Source of the DNA: Oscillospiraceae bacterium
GTDB taxonomy: Bacteria > Bacillota > Clostridia > Oscillospirales > Oscillospiraceae
Reading direction: 5' to 3'
Length of the DNA stretch: 64,000 nt
Assembly (NCBI GenBank): GCA_015067995.1
Contig: SVLJ01000009.1
Location: 1 to 64,000 of the forward strand
Shown: positions 25,624-32,425 of the stretch, one piece after another
Layout: the number at the start of each line of letters is the position of its first letter
Numbering within the stretch: position 1 is the first letter of the stretch
Made by a program: the position numbers and the translations under genes
The notes under the pieces: model-generated
What the model saw: only the letters and a program-made list of their open reading frames with translations
Database searches by the model: none
Told to the model about the DNA's origin: nothing

Positions 25624-25652
25624 TTGACAACGGCGGAGAATGCTTCTAAAAT
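25624..25652 (+). promoter_or_regulatory. Promoter of LysR gene A
   Basis: TTGACA (25624-25629), 17-bp spacer, TAAAAT (25647-25652), directly abutting the conserved 99-bp element. Confidence 0.75.
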
Positions 25653-25694
25653 ATAAAAAGCTGTCTTGTTTGTTTTGCATCGGGAGGTGCCGTT

Positions 25695-26642
25695 ATGAAC
25701 TACCAGAGCGCCAGAATTTTTCTCGCCATTGCGGAGCATCGGAGCCTTTCCGCCGCGGCGGATGCGCTGTATCTCTCCCAGCCCTCCGTGTCTTCCTATC
25801 TGGGCCGGCTGGAGGAGGAGCTGGGGGTCCGGCTGTTCCTGCGGCAGCGGGGCCGCAACGGCATCACCCTGACGCCGGAGGGGGAGCGATTGCTTCCGGT
25901 GGCCCGGGAGCTGCTTTCGGTGGAGCGGCACCTGCAGGAGTTCCGGGATTCCTGCAAACAGAAGGTGCTGCGGATCGGCACCAGCGAGTTTACGCATGAG
26001 AAGATCTTTTCGCATGTGATGAAAAAGCTGCGGCGAATGCTTCCGGGCGTGGAGCTGCAGCAGTACACGATCCCCGTAGACATGGGCGATATTACCACCA
26101 GTGAGCAGCCTTTTGATGTGTCACTGCGTGTATATGGTTTGATACGGCCTGCATCGACGAATTACTTTGCGTGTACCCCTTGTTTTCAGGAACCGTGGTG
26201 CATCCTCTGTCCCGCGGATACGCCGCTGCCGGACCGTGTGCTGTCTCCGGCGGAGCTGGACCCGGCCTTTCAGGTCATGACGATGTCGGTTCATGAAACA
26301 ATGCTTCGCTGGCAGCGGCAGCACTTTTCGGAAAATGCGGTGTTACCCTATCAAGTAGCGCTGACGCAATGGAGCATGCCTGCCTACTTCCGGGATTCCC
26401 ACTGCTGGAGTATCATGGGTGCCACGACAGCCTACCACCTGATGGAGCAGTATCCCGGGATGCTGACCTGCCGATCCGTCGAACCGGCACCGCTGCCCCT
26501 GACCGGATATATCGTCGCGTCCAAATCCTATTCCCGGCCGGATATCATACGGGCGTTTATCCACTGCTGCCGGGAATATGTGGAGGAGCGCCCCATGCTG
26601 GAATGTCTTCTGCCGGACGATATATCAGCGATTTCTATCTAA
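25695..26642 (+). CDS. LysR family regulator (copy A)
   Basis: 315 residues. HTH in the first 60 residues (RIFLAIAEHRSLSAAADALY, LSQPSVSSYLGRLEEELG), then an effector domain with unusual Cys-rich stretch FACTPCFQEPWCILCPADTP. Paralogue of the LysR at 38892-39824 (shared IFLxIAEH, LTPEGER, CCREYxxERP patterns). Divergent from the orphan SBP gene A, its likely target. GGGAGG precedes the ATG. Confidence 0.9.
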   Translation: MNYQSARIFLAIAEHRSLSAAADALYLSQPSVSSYLGRLEEELGVRLFLRQRGRNGITLTPEGERLLPVARELLSVERHLQEFRDSCKQKVLRIGTSEFTHEKIFSHVMKKLRRMLPGVELQQYTIPVDMGDITTSEQPFDVSLRVYGLIRPASTNYFACTPCFQEPWCILCPADTPLPDRVLSPAELDPAFQVMTMSVHETMLRWQRQHFSENAVLPYQVALTQWSMPAYFRDSHCWSIMGATTAYHLMEQYPGMLTCRSVEPAPLPLTGYIVASKSYSRPDIIRAFIHCCREYVEERPMLECLLPDDISAISI

Positions 26643-26760
26643 AAATACCATTCTGCGGCGCAGAAAGAAAGGCTTTCACCCGCATTTGAATAGACGGGTT
26701 TCGATAATTAAACAAGACAAAATGTCATGTTTGCGAATCGCCTGCCGTGAGAAAGTGCAA

Positions 26761-26800
26761 AAAATATCCGTCCGGAGCAGCCGCTCCAGACGGATATTTT
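26761..26800. terminator. Bidirectional terminator between LysR A and recR
   Basis: 12-bp outer stem AAAATATCCGTC / GACGGATATTTT with inner GGAGC/GCTCC pairing. A- and T-tracts on both sides fit convergent genes. Confidence 0.85.
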
Positions 26801-26817
26801 CGCATATCATGATGTTC

Positions 26818-27417
26818 TTACAGTTCCCGGCGGCCTTCCAGCGCACGCATCAGCGTGGCGTCATCGGCGAATTCCAGATGCCCGCCCACGGGGATGCCGT
26901 AGGCCAGACGGGTGACCCGCACATCAAAGGGCTTCAAAATCCGGGCGATGTACATGGCGGTGGCCTCGCCCTCGGTGTCGGGGTTGGTGGCCATGATGAC
27001 CTCGCTGATGCCGCCCTTTGCTACCCGCTCCATGAGGGGCTTGATGGCAATGTCATCCGGCCCCACGTGGTTCATGGGGGAGATGACGCCGTGGAGCACA
27101 TGATAGTGGCCGTTGAATTCCCGTGCCCGCTCCATGGCTGCCACGTCCCGGGGATCGGCCACCACGCAGATGACGCTGCCGTCCCGCTTGGGAGAGGAGC
27201 AGATGGGGCACAGACCGCCGGCGGTAAAGTTCTGGCAGACGGGGCAGCAGGTGACGCTGCGCTTGGCGTCCACGATGGCGTCGGCAAATTCCTGCGCCTC
27301 GCTTTCCGGCAGACCCAGCACGTGAAAGGCCAGCCGCTGGGCGGACTTGCCGCCGATGCCCGGCAGACGGGCGAATTGTTCCACCAGCTTTTCCAGCGGC
27401 GCGGGGAAGTATTCCAT
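26818..27417 (-). CDS. recR: Recombination protein RecR
   Basis: 199 residues from ATG 27417 (AGGAGGAGTTCACC upstream), the usual RecR length. N-terminal HhH LARLPGIGGKSAQRLAFH-like sequence (ARLPGIGGKSAQRLAFHVL), four-Cys zinc finger (C-CPVC, LCPIC), Toprim domain with PLMERVAKGG and ATNPDTEGEATAMY, C-terminal LAYGIPVGGHLEFADD. Acts with RecF/RecO in loading RecA at gaps. The usual neighbours dnaX and ybaB are absent here; it lies instead with a PLP enzyme and rpe. Confidence 0.95.
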   Translation of the reverse strand: MEYFPAPLEKLVEQFARLPGIGGKSAQRLAFHVLGLPESEAQEFADAIVDAKRSVTCCPVCQNFTAGGLCPICSSPKRDGSVICVVADPRDVAAMERAREFNGHYHVLHGVISPMNHVGPDDIAIKPLMERVAKGGISEVIMATNPDTEGEATAMYIARILKPFDVRVTRLAYGIPVGGHLEFADDATLMRALEGRREL

Positions 27418-27436
27418 GGTGAACTCCTCCTGTGTG

Positions 27437-28414
27437 TCAGTTTCGGGGCAGGTCGATGGCAAACAGCGCCGCCGCACCGCCGGTATGGACGAAGATGATG
27501 TCTCCCTCGGAGCCGAACCAGCCCTGCTCCAGTCCCTGCAGAAGCCCGCTCCATGCCTTGCCGGTATAGACGGGGTCCAGCAGCATGCCCTCGGTGCGTG
27601 CCAGCTCCTCCATATAAGGAACGTCGGCGGGGTTGGGGATGGCGTAGCCTGCGCCGATGTTCCAGCGCAGGGCGAAGTCACCCTCCCGGGCCGGGACGCT
27701 TACGCCCAGAATGGAAGAGGCATCCTCCACCAACTGAGGAACGATCTCGGCGAAGGGATCGTCGCAGATACCGATTCCGGTGACCTGCGTATCGGGCAGG
27801 TACAGCCGTGTGCCCAGCAGCAGACCGGCGGTGGTGCCGCCGGAGCCGGTGGCGGAGACGATGTGGGCGGGGAAGATGCCTTTTGCCTTCACCTGTTCCG
27901 CCAGCTCCCGGACGCAGTTGGCGTAGCCGAGGGTGCCCATGGCGTTGGAGCCGCCGCAGGGAATGGAAAAGGCACGATGCCCCTCAGCTGCCAGACGGAC
28001 GCTTTCCCTCTCCATCTCGGCATAAATATCATCGTAGCTGTCGGTGTCTATGAGGCGCACCTCCGCACCGTAGATGTCGTTGAGTACCAGATTGCCCAGA
28101 TGCTCCGTGACGCCCCGCTTTTTCAGCAGCAGAATGGCTTTCATGCCCAGCCTTGCTGCGCAGGCGGCGGTGAGCATGGCGTGGTTGGACTGTGCGCCGC
28201 CGGTGGTGAACACAGTGTCGCAGCCCTCTGCTTTCGCCTGTGCCAGCAGGAACTCCAGCTTGCGCACCTTGTTGCCGCCCAATGCAACGCCGCACAGGTC
28301 GTCGCGCTTGATATAGATATTTCTGCCGTATTTGGCGCTGATGTTTTTCAGCGGATACAGCGGCGTGGGATAGAGCCCCAGAGACATTCTGGGCACGGAT
28401 GCGAAATGATCCAT
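27437..28414 (-). CDS. D-cysteine desulfhydrase / ACC deaminase family PLP enzyme
   Basis: 325 residues. Fold type II PLP enzyme: IKRDDLCGVALGGNKVRKLE with Schiff-base lysine K49, TTGGAQSNHAM with the Ser-Asn-His cluster (76-78), phosphate loop SATGSGGTTAGLL. D-cysteine desulfhydrases degrade D-Cys to pyruvate, sulfide and ammonia; family members also act on other D-amino acids or on 1-aminocyclopropane-1-carboxylate. Lies 19 bp upstream of recR and 2 bp downstream of rpe, apparently one transcription unit. Confidence 0.85.
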   Translation of the reverse strand: MDHFASVPRMSLGLYPTPLYPLKNISAKYGRNIYIKRDDLCGVALGGNKVRKLEFLLAQAKAEGCDTVFTTGGAQSNHAMLTAACAARLGMKAILLLKKRGVTEHLGNLVLNDIYGAEVRLIDTDSYDDIYAEMERESVRLAAEGHRAFSIPCGGSNAMGTLGYANCVRELAEQVKAKGIFPAHIVSATGSGGTTAGLLLGTRLYLPDTQVTGIGICDDPFAEIVPQLVEDASSILGVSVPAREGDFALRWNIGAGYAIPNPADVPYMEELARTEGMLLDPVYTGKAWSGLLQGLEQGWFGSEGDIIFVHTGGAAALFAIDLPRN

Positions 28415-28416
28415 CC

Positions 28417-29061
28417 TTAACCTCTCAGCTCCCGGATGCGGGCGGGAATGTCCGCGGCTTTGTAAACGGAGCTTCCGGCCACCAGCACGTTGGCGCCGGC
28501 TTCCACGGCCACCCGGGCGGTGACGGGATCGATGCCGCCGTCCACCTCCAGCTCGCAGGCGGGATTCTTCTCGTCGATGAGCTTGCGCAGAGCGGCCACC
28601 TTGGGCATCATGTCCGCCATGAAGCTCTGACCGCCGAAGCCTGGCTCCACGGTCATCACCAGAATCAGCTCCACCTTGTCGATGAAGGGGAGGACTGCTT
28701 CGGCGGGGGTCTTGGGTTTCACCACCACACCGGCCTTCTTGCCCATGCTGTGGATGAGATCCAGAGCGGCGTGGATGTTTTCCTCGGTGTCTGCCTCCAC
28801 ATGAACGGTCACCAGATCAGCGCCGGCTTCGCAGAACTGCCGGACAAAGCGGATGGGCTCTACGATCATCAGATGAACGTCAAGGAACATATTGGTGGCC
28901 TTGCGGATGGAGGAAACCACCATCGGGCCCATGCTCATGTTGGGGACGAACTGACCGTCCATCACGTCCACATGGACGTAGTCGGCGTCGGCGATTTTTT
29001 CAATGTCTCTGGCCAGATAGGCAAAATCGGCGGAAAGGATGGAAGGAGCGATTTTGATCAT
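28417..29061 (-). CDS. rpe: Ribulose-phosphate 3-epimerase
   Basis: 214 residues from ATG 29061 (GTGAGG upstream). TIM barrel with IAPSILSADF, YVHVDVMDGQFVPNMS (metal His and catalytic Asp), DVHLMI, VEPGFGGQSF and EVDGGI (second catalytic Asp). Interconverts ribulose-5-P and xylulose-5-P in the pentose phosphate pathway. Usually it sits beside rsgA/thiN in Firmicutes; here it heads a unit with the PLP enzyme and recR. Confidence 0.95.
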   Translation of the reverse strand: MIKIAPSILSADFAYLARDIEKIADADYVHVDVMDGQFVPNMSMGPMVVSSIRKATNMFLDVHLMIVEPIRFVRQFCEAGADLVTVHVEADTEENIHAALDLIHSMGKKAGVVVKPKTPAEAVLPFIDKVELILVMTVEPGFGGQSFMADMMPKVAALRKLIDEKNPACELEVDGGIDPVTARVAVEAGANVLVAGSSVYKAADIPARIRELRG

Positions 29062-29119
29062 GGCGAAAACCTCACTTTGCAACAGAATAAGCCCGAATCA
29101 TTATCGGACAGGGTAAGCA

Positions 29120-29263
29120 GGGATCGGTGACGGCGGGTGCAGCGGCGGCATAGACTGCTGTGAGCGGATCTGTGCGCCCGAGCACCGTCCCTTGCAGCCG
29201 GAGCCGCCCCGGGGCGCTGCCGCTTTTTTGAATACAGAGCCGGAGGGAGCGTTCCTCCGGCTC
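29120..29263 (+). ncRNA. Candidate structured RNA: three hairpins in an intergenic gap
   Basis: The 352-bp gap between divergent rpe and the arsR-type gene contains a 72-nt imperfect long hairpin (GGGATCGGTG...CACCGTCCC, 29120-29191), then a GC-rich hairpin with CGCCCC/GGGGCG followed by TTTTTT (about 29196-29229), then GAGCCGGAGG/CCTCCGGCTC (29237-29263). The T-run after the second stem gives it an intrinsic-terminator look on the + strand, consistent with a short transcript. No protein frame with a ribosome site is apparent, and SRP, 6S and tmRNA hallmarks are missing. Confidence 0.35.
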
Positions 29264-29365
29264 CTTATGTATATGGAACCATCTATCATTCTATCAAACT
29301 GTTCCGGCAAAAGCAATGTGGAAAACTGTTGTAGAAGTGTTGCAAAAAGCACTGCGCAAATGGAT

Positions 29366-29377
29366 ATATCATGATAT
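29366..29377. promoter_or_regulatory. Operator-like palindrome before the arsR-type gene
   Basis: Perfect 12-bp palindrome ATATCATGATAT 36 bp before the ArsR start codon, flanked by TTGCAA on both sides (29340-29345 and 29385-29390). Suits binding by a small winged-helix dimer such as the ArsR protein itself (inference). Confidence 0.4.
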
Positions 29378-29413
29378 TCTAATATTGCAAATAAAAGGAA
29401 AGCTGGTGAAAGG

Positions 29414-29713
29414 ATGAACAACAGAATCGACTACGAAGGAAGGTCGGTGCTGCTGAAGGCGCTGGCCAATCCTGTCCGGCTGCGAATCGTGCATGGTCTG
29501 CTGCAAAACGGCTGCCACAATGTTACCTGCATGGAAAAGGGGACAGGGGTTTCCCAGTCCTGCATTTCTCAGCACTTGCAGAAGCTGCGGGCGGCAGGTG
29601 TGGTGTCGGCGGTCCGGCAGGGCAATGAAGTGTATTACCGTGTATCCTCTGCGGAGGTGGCTTCTATGATCGCGATGTTGTTGGGCGAGGAGGCGAAGGA
29701 CTATGCTGTATGA
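29414..29713 (+). CDS. ArsR family transcriptional regulator
   Basis: 99 residues, one winged helix: VLLKALANPVRLRIVHGLL, recognition region GVSQSCISQHLQKLRAAG, wing VVSAVRQGNEVYYRVSS. Cys residues C33, C39 and C48 could sense metal or redox state. Overlaps the thioredoxin-reductase-like gene by 11 bp, so it probably controls a thiol-redox operon with trxA. Confidence 0.88.
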   Translation: MNNRIDYEGRSVLLKALANPVRLRIVHGLLQNGCHNVTCMEKGTGVSQSCISQHLQKLRAAGVVSAVRQGNEVYYRVSSAEVASMIAMLLGEEAKDYAV

Positions 29714-30512
29714 TGTGGCCGTCATCGGCGGTGGCCCTGCGGGGCTCAGTGCGGCGGTGAATCTCCGGGCACGGGGCAAAACTGTGCTGGTGATCAGCAA
29801 TCCACCGGAGGACAATCCTCTGTGGAAGGCGGAACGGGTGGATAACCATCTGGGATTGCCCGCCCTGACCGGTCAGGAGATGATGGATACCTTTCGTTCC
29901 CACGCGGCAGCTGCCGGTACGGAATTTATGGAGGGAAAGGTTCTCAATGCCGCACAATATGGCGACATGTGGTATCTGGGCGTGGGCATGGAGATGGTGG
30001 AGGCTTCGGCGGTGATTTTGGCTGCCGGTGTGGCTCGTGGGCGGAAATTCCCCGGCGAGGAGGAATTTCTGGGACGCGGCGTCAGCTATTGCGCCACTTG
30101 TGACGGTATGCTCTACCGGGAACGGCCGGTGGCGGTACTGGGCTATTCTGACTCCGCTCGCCGGGAGGCGGATTTCCTCCGGGAGATCGGCTGTCAGGTG
30201 ACGTATTTCCACCGCCCCCGTACATATGAGATCCGGGGCGGGCAGACGGTGACCTCCGTGGTCTGTGACGGAGAGGAGCTGTCGGTGGACGGCGTGTTTG
30301 TGCTGCGGCCCACCGTGGCGCCCACGGAGCTGTTCCCCGGTCTGGCGGTGGAAAAGGGCTATGTACTGGTGGACAGACAAATGCAGACCAACCTTCCCGG
30401 CCTTTTTGCCGCCGGCGACTGTACCGGCGCGCCGCTGCAGGTCTCCAAGGCGGTAGGCGAAGGTCTTGTGGCCGGTCAGTCTGCTGCCAAGTGGCTGGAC
30501 GCGCATAAATAA
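29703..30512 (+). CDS. Thioredoxin reductase-like flavoprotein lacking NADPH motifs
   Basis: 269 residues versus about 310 for TrxB. FAD motif GGGPAG (9-14), redox-active CATC at 130-133, C-terminal FAD motif LFAAGDCTG (235-242). The pyridine-nucleotide site is degenerate: GYSDSARREA (147-156) replaces GGGDSAxEEA, and the HRR basic motif for NADPH phosphate is lost with a shortened segment (HRPRTYEIRGG). Such changes occur in ferredoxin-dependent or deazaflavin-type thioredoxin reductases. It is followed by trxA, its likely partner. Confidence 0.82.
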   Translation: MLYDVAVIGGGPAGLSAAVNLRARGKTVLVISNPPEDNPLWKAERVDNHLGLPALTGQEMMDTFRSHAAAAGTEFMEGKVLNAAQYGDMWYLGVGMEMVEASAVILAAGVARGRKFPGEEEFLGRGVSYCATCDGMLYRERPVAVLGYSDSARREADFLREIGCQVTYFHRPRTYEIRGGQTVTSVVCDGEELSVDGVFVLRPTVAPTELFPGLAVEKGYVLVDRQMQTNLPGLFAAGDCTGAPLQVSKAVGEGLVAGQSAAKWLDAHK

Positions 30513-30562
30513 GCCCGTGATTCAAAAGCTATGAAAATCAACATATAAAAGGAGAATTAATT

Positions 30563-30877
30563 ATGGTGAAGCATTTCAAAACGGCAGAATTTGATGCGGC
30601 AGTGGACGCTGCTCCTCTGGCACTGGTGGACTTCTGGGCAGACTGGTGCGGTCCTTGCCGTATGCTGGCTCCTCTGGTGGATCAGCTGGCCGGCGATTAC
30701 GAAGGCAAGGTGTTGGTGGGCAAGGTCAATGTGGATCAGGAGCCTGAGCTGGCACGCCGCTTCGGTGTTATGAGCATCCCCACGGTGGTGGTGCTGAAGA
30801 ACGGTCAGGAAGTGGATCGTCTGGTGGGTGTTCGTCCCGCTCCGGCCTTCAAGGCTGCACTGGACAAGCACCTGTGA
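30563..30877 (+). CDS. trxA: Thioredoxin
   Basis: 104 residues. Active site FWADWCGPCRMLAP (WCGPC near residues 27-31), cis-Pro in SIPTVVV, conserved Asp-Gln-Glu strand VNVDQEPELARRFGV. AAAGGAG lies 8 bp upstream. Directly after the reductase-like gene, followed by a strong terminator. Confidence 0.95.
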   Translation: MVKHFKTAEFDAAVDAAPLALVDFWADWCGPCRMLAPLVDQLAGDYEGKVLVGKVNVDQEPELARRFGVMSIPTVVVLKNGQEVDRLVGVRPAPAFKAALDKHL

Positions 30878-30888
30878 TTGAAACAAGG

Positions 30889-30927
30889 CAGCGCCCGAAC
30901 CGCTTTGATGGTTCGGGCGCTGTTTTT
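30889..30927 (+). terminator. Terminator after trxA
   Basis: 12-bp stem CAGCGCCCGAAC / GTTCGGGCGCTG then TTTTT; also close to the end of the convergent gene at 30932. Confidence 0.88.
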
Positions 30928-30931
30928 GCTG

Positions 30932-31378
30932 TTATGGCGAGGCCAGAATGCCGTTGAAGGCGATTTCCCAGTCCTTGTCCCGAATTTTCAGCCAGCCGCC
31001 GAAGGTGTCCGGAGAGGCCAGCAGTCGGCTGCCCAGCACGGCGAAACGGATGGTTTGCGGCTGTTCGGGCAGAACGATATAGATGTCGTAGGTCTTTTCA
31101 TCCTTTCCCACCTGCGCAGACTCGGAGAAGGTGCGCAGATAGCTGCCTCGCAGAATCAGGGACTGCAGGGCGGTTCCCTGCCCGCGGGTGAGGGTGTGGG
31201 TCTCCAGCAGCTGGGTGCCGGTGCGATCCCGTACCTCTACGGTGACTTCCGCGGTATCAGTCATCTGCTCCGCACCAGCCAGCTCATCCCCGCTGACATA
31301 GAGGAAATCCACAGTCAGGAAAACCATTACGGCAATGAACACCAGAAGAAGCATGGCGAGCTTGTGACGGATGCTCAT
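30932..31378 (-). CDS. Membrane-anchored hypothetical protein
   Basis: 148 residues from ATG 31378 (GGAG 7 bp upstream; the open frame runs further up without a site). One N-terminal transmembrane helix (about residues 7-27, LAMLLLVFIAVMVFLTVDF), the remainder predicted outside: beta-rich with AEVTVEVRDRTGTQLLE and IRFAVLGSRLLASPD. The layout (short cytoplasmic tail, helix, about 115-residue DUF4330-like extracytoplasmic part) suggests an envelope protein. Function not recognised. Confidence 0.7.
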   Translation of the reverse strand: MSIRHKLAMLLLVFIAVMVFLTVDFLYVSGDELAGAEQMTDTAEVTVEVRDRTGTQLLETHTLTRGQGTALQSLILRGSYLRTFSESAQVGKDEKTYDIYIVLPEQPQTIRFAVLGSRLLASPDTFGGWLKIRDKDWEIAFNGILASP

Positions 31379-31457
31379 GTGAGCACTCCTTTCGGCTTGG
31401 TTTATGTAAAAAAGCATATCAGAGGGAGAAGGGATGCGCAACACCGCATGACAGGAA

Positions 31458-31486
31458 TTGACAACATTTGCGAAATGTTCTAAAAT
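31458..31486 (+). promoter_or_regulatory. mscS promoter with palindromic spacer
   Basis: TTGACA (31458-31463), 17-bp spacer, TAAAAT (31481-31486). The spacer holds a perfect inverted repeat AACATTT-GCG-AAATGTT (31463-31479), exactly where a repressor dimer could block the promoter. Confidence 0.7.
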
Positions 31487-31519
31487 GGAAACATTCTAAT
31501 TTGAAAAGGAGTTTTCTGC

Positions 31520-32326
31520 ATGAACATTACGGAAATTCTGAACGGCGTGAAGCTGGGTTCCCTGACACTGGGCGATGCCATTGCCGCGCTGATCACCGCG
31601 CTGATCATTTTGGTGATCATCAAGGCGCTCCTGAAGATTACGGGACGCCTGCTCTCCGGTACCAAGCTGGATGGCAAGGTGCAGGGTTTTATCCAGAGCG
31701 GCGTCAAGATCGCTCTGTACATCGTTGGCGCCCTGATCGTGCTGGAGAAGCTGGGCATTGAGGCTACCTCTTTGGTGGCACTGGTGTCTGTGTTCTCTCT
31801 GGGTATTACGCTGGCCGCGGAGGATATTATTGCCAATCTGGCCGGCGGTCTGGTGATCATCAGCTCCCGCCCCTTCGCCATCGGCGATGTGGTGGAGGCT
31901 GACGGTGTTGTGGGTACCGTGAAGGAAATGCGTCTGTATCACACCAAGGTGCAGACGGTTGACGGTCTCACTGTCTTCCTGCCCAACAAGGCTCTCTCCG
32001 GTTCCAAGATGATCAACTACACCGCTCTGGGTCAGCGTCGTGTCAGCGTTGCCATCACCGCTTCCTACGATGCCCCCACTGAGGCCGTAAAGGCTGCCTG
32101 CTGGGATGCCATCAACGCCACCGAAAATGTGCTGCAGGATCCCGCTCCCGCTGTGGTGCTGACCAACTACGGCTCCAGCTCCATTGAGTACACCATCCTC
32201 TGCTGGACGGAGGCTGGTAACTTCCTGTCTGTGAAGAACGGCATCAATGAGAAGCTGCGGGAGACCTTCGCCGCTCACAATGTGGAGATGACCTACGATC
32301 ATCTGAATGTCCACGTTGTTCAGTAA
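31520..32326 (+). CDS. MscS-family mechanosensitive channel
   Basis: 268 residues, typical small MscS. Three transmembrane helices in the first 100 residues; TM3 pore region ALVSVFSLGITLAAEDIIAN with the Gly/Ala pattern; then the beta domain starting SSRPFAIGDVVEADGVVGTV and a C-terminal alpha/beta vestibule. Opens upon membrane tension to release solutes in hypo-osmotic shock. AAAGGAG precedes the ATG. Confidence 0.92.
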   Translation: MNITEILNGVKLGSLTLGDAIAALITALIILVIIKALLKITGRLLSGTKLDGKVQGFIQSGVKIALYIVGALIVLEKLGIEATSLVALVSVFSLGITLAAEDIIANLAGGLVIISSRPFAIGDVVEADGVVGTVKEMRLYHTKVQTVDGLTVFLPNKALSGSKMINYTALGQRRVSVAITASYDAPTEAVKAACWDAINATENVLQDPAPAVVLTNYGSSSIEYTILCWTEAGNFLSVKNGINEKLRETFAAHNVEMTYDHLNVHVVQ

Positions 32327-32347
32327 TCTGCAAAATATCTGCAATCA

Positions 32348-32380
32348 AGCGCCGCTGTTTTCTTGAAAAACAGCGGCGCT
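32348..32380 (+). terminator. Terminator after mscS
   Basis: 14-bp stem AGCGCCGCTGTTTT / AAAACAGCGGCGCT. Its right half overlaps the nadE promoter. Confidence 0.75.
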
Positions 32381-32391
32381 GCGGTTACAAT
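32363..32391 (+). promoter_or_regulatory. nadE promoter embedded in the mscS terminator
   Basis: TTGAAA (32363-32368), 17-bp spacer, TACAAT (32386-32391). The -35 box lies in the hairpin loop and right arm. Confidence 0.6.
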
Positions 32392-32425
32392 AAGAGCATC
32401 ACAAGACCGCAAGGAGGAACATTCC

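Noticed and set aside
29120..29191. SRP (4.5S) RNA
   Set aside because: A long hairpin is present but the conserved GGAA-type tetraloop and GGAAGG/AGCAGCC internal loops are absent.
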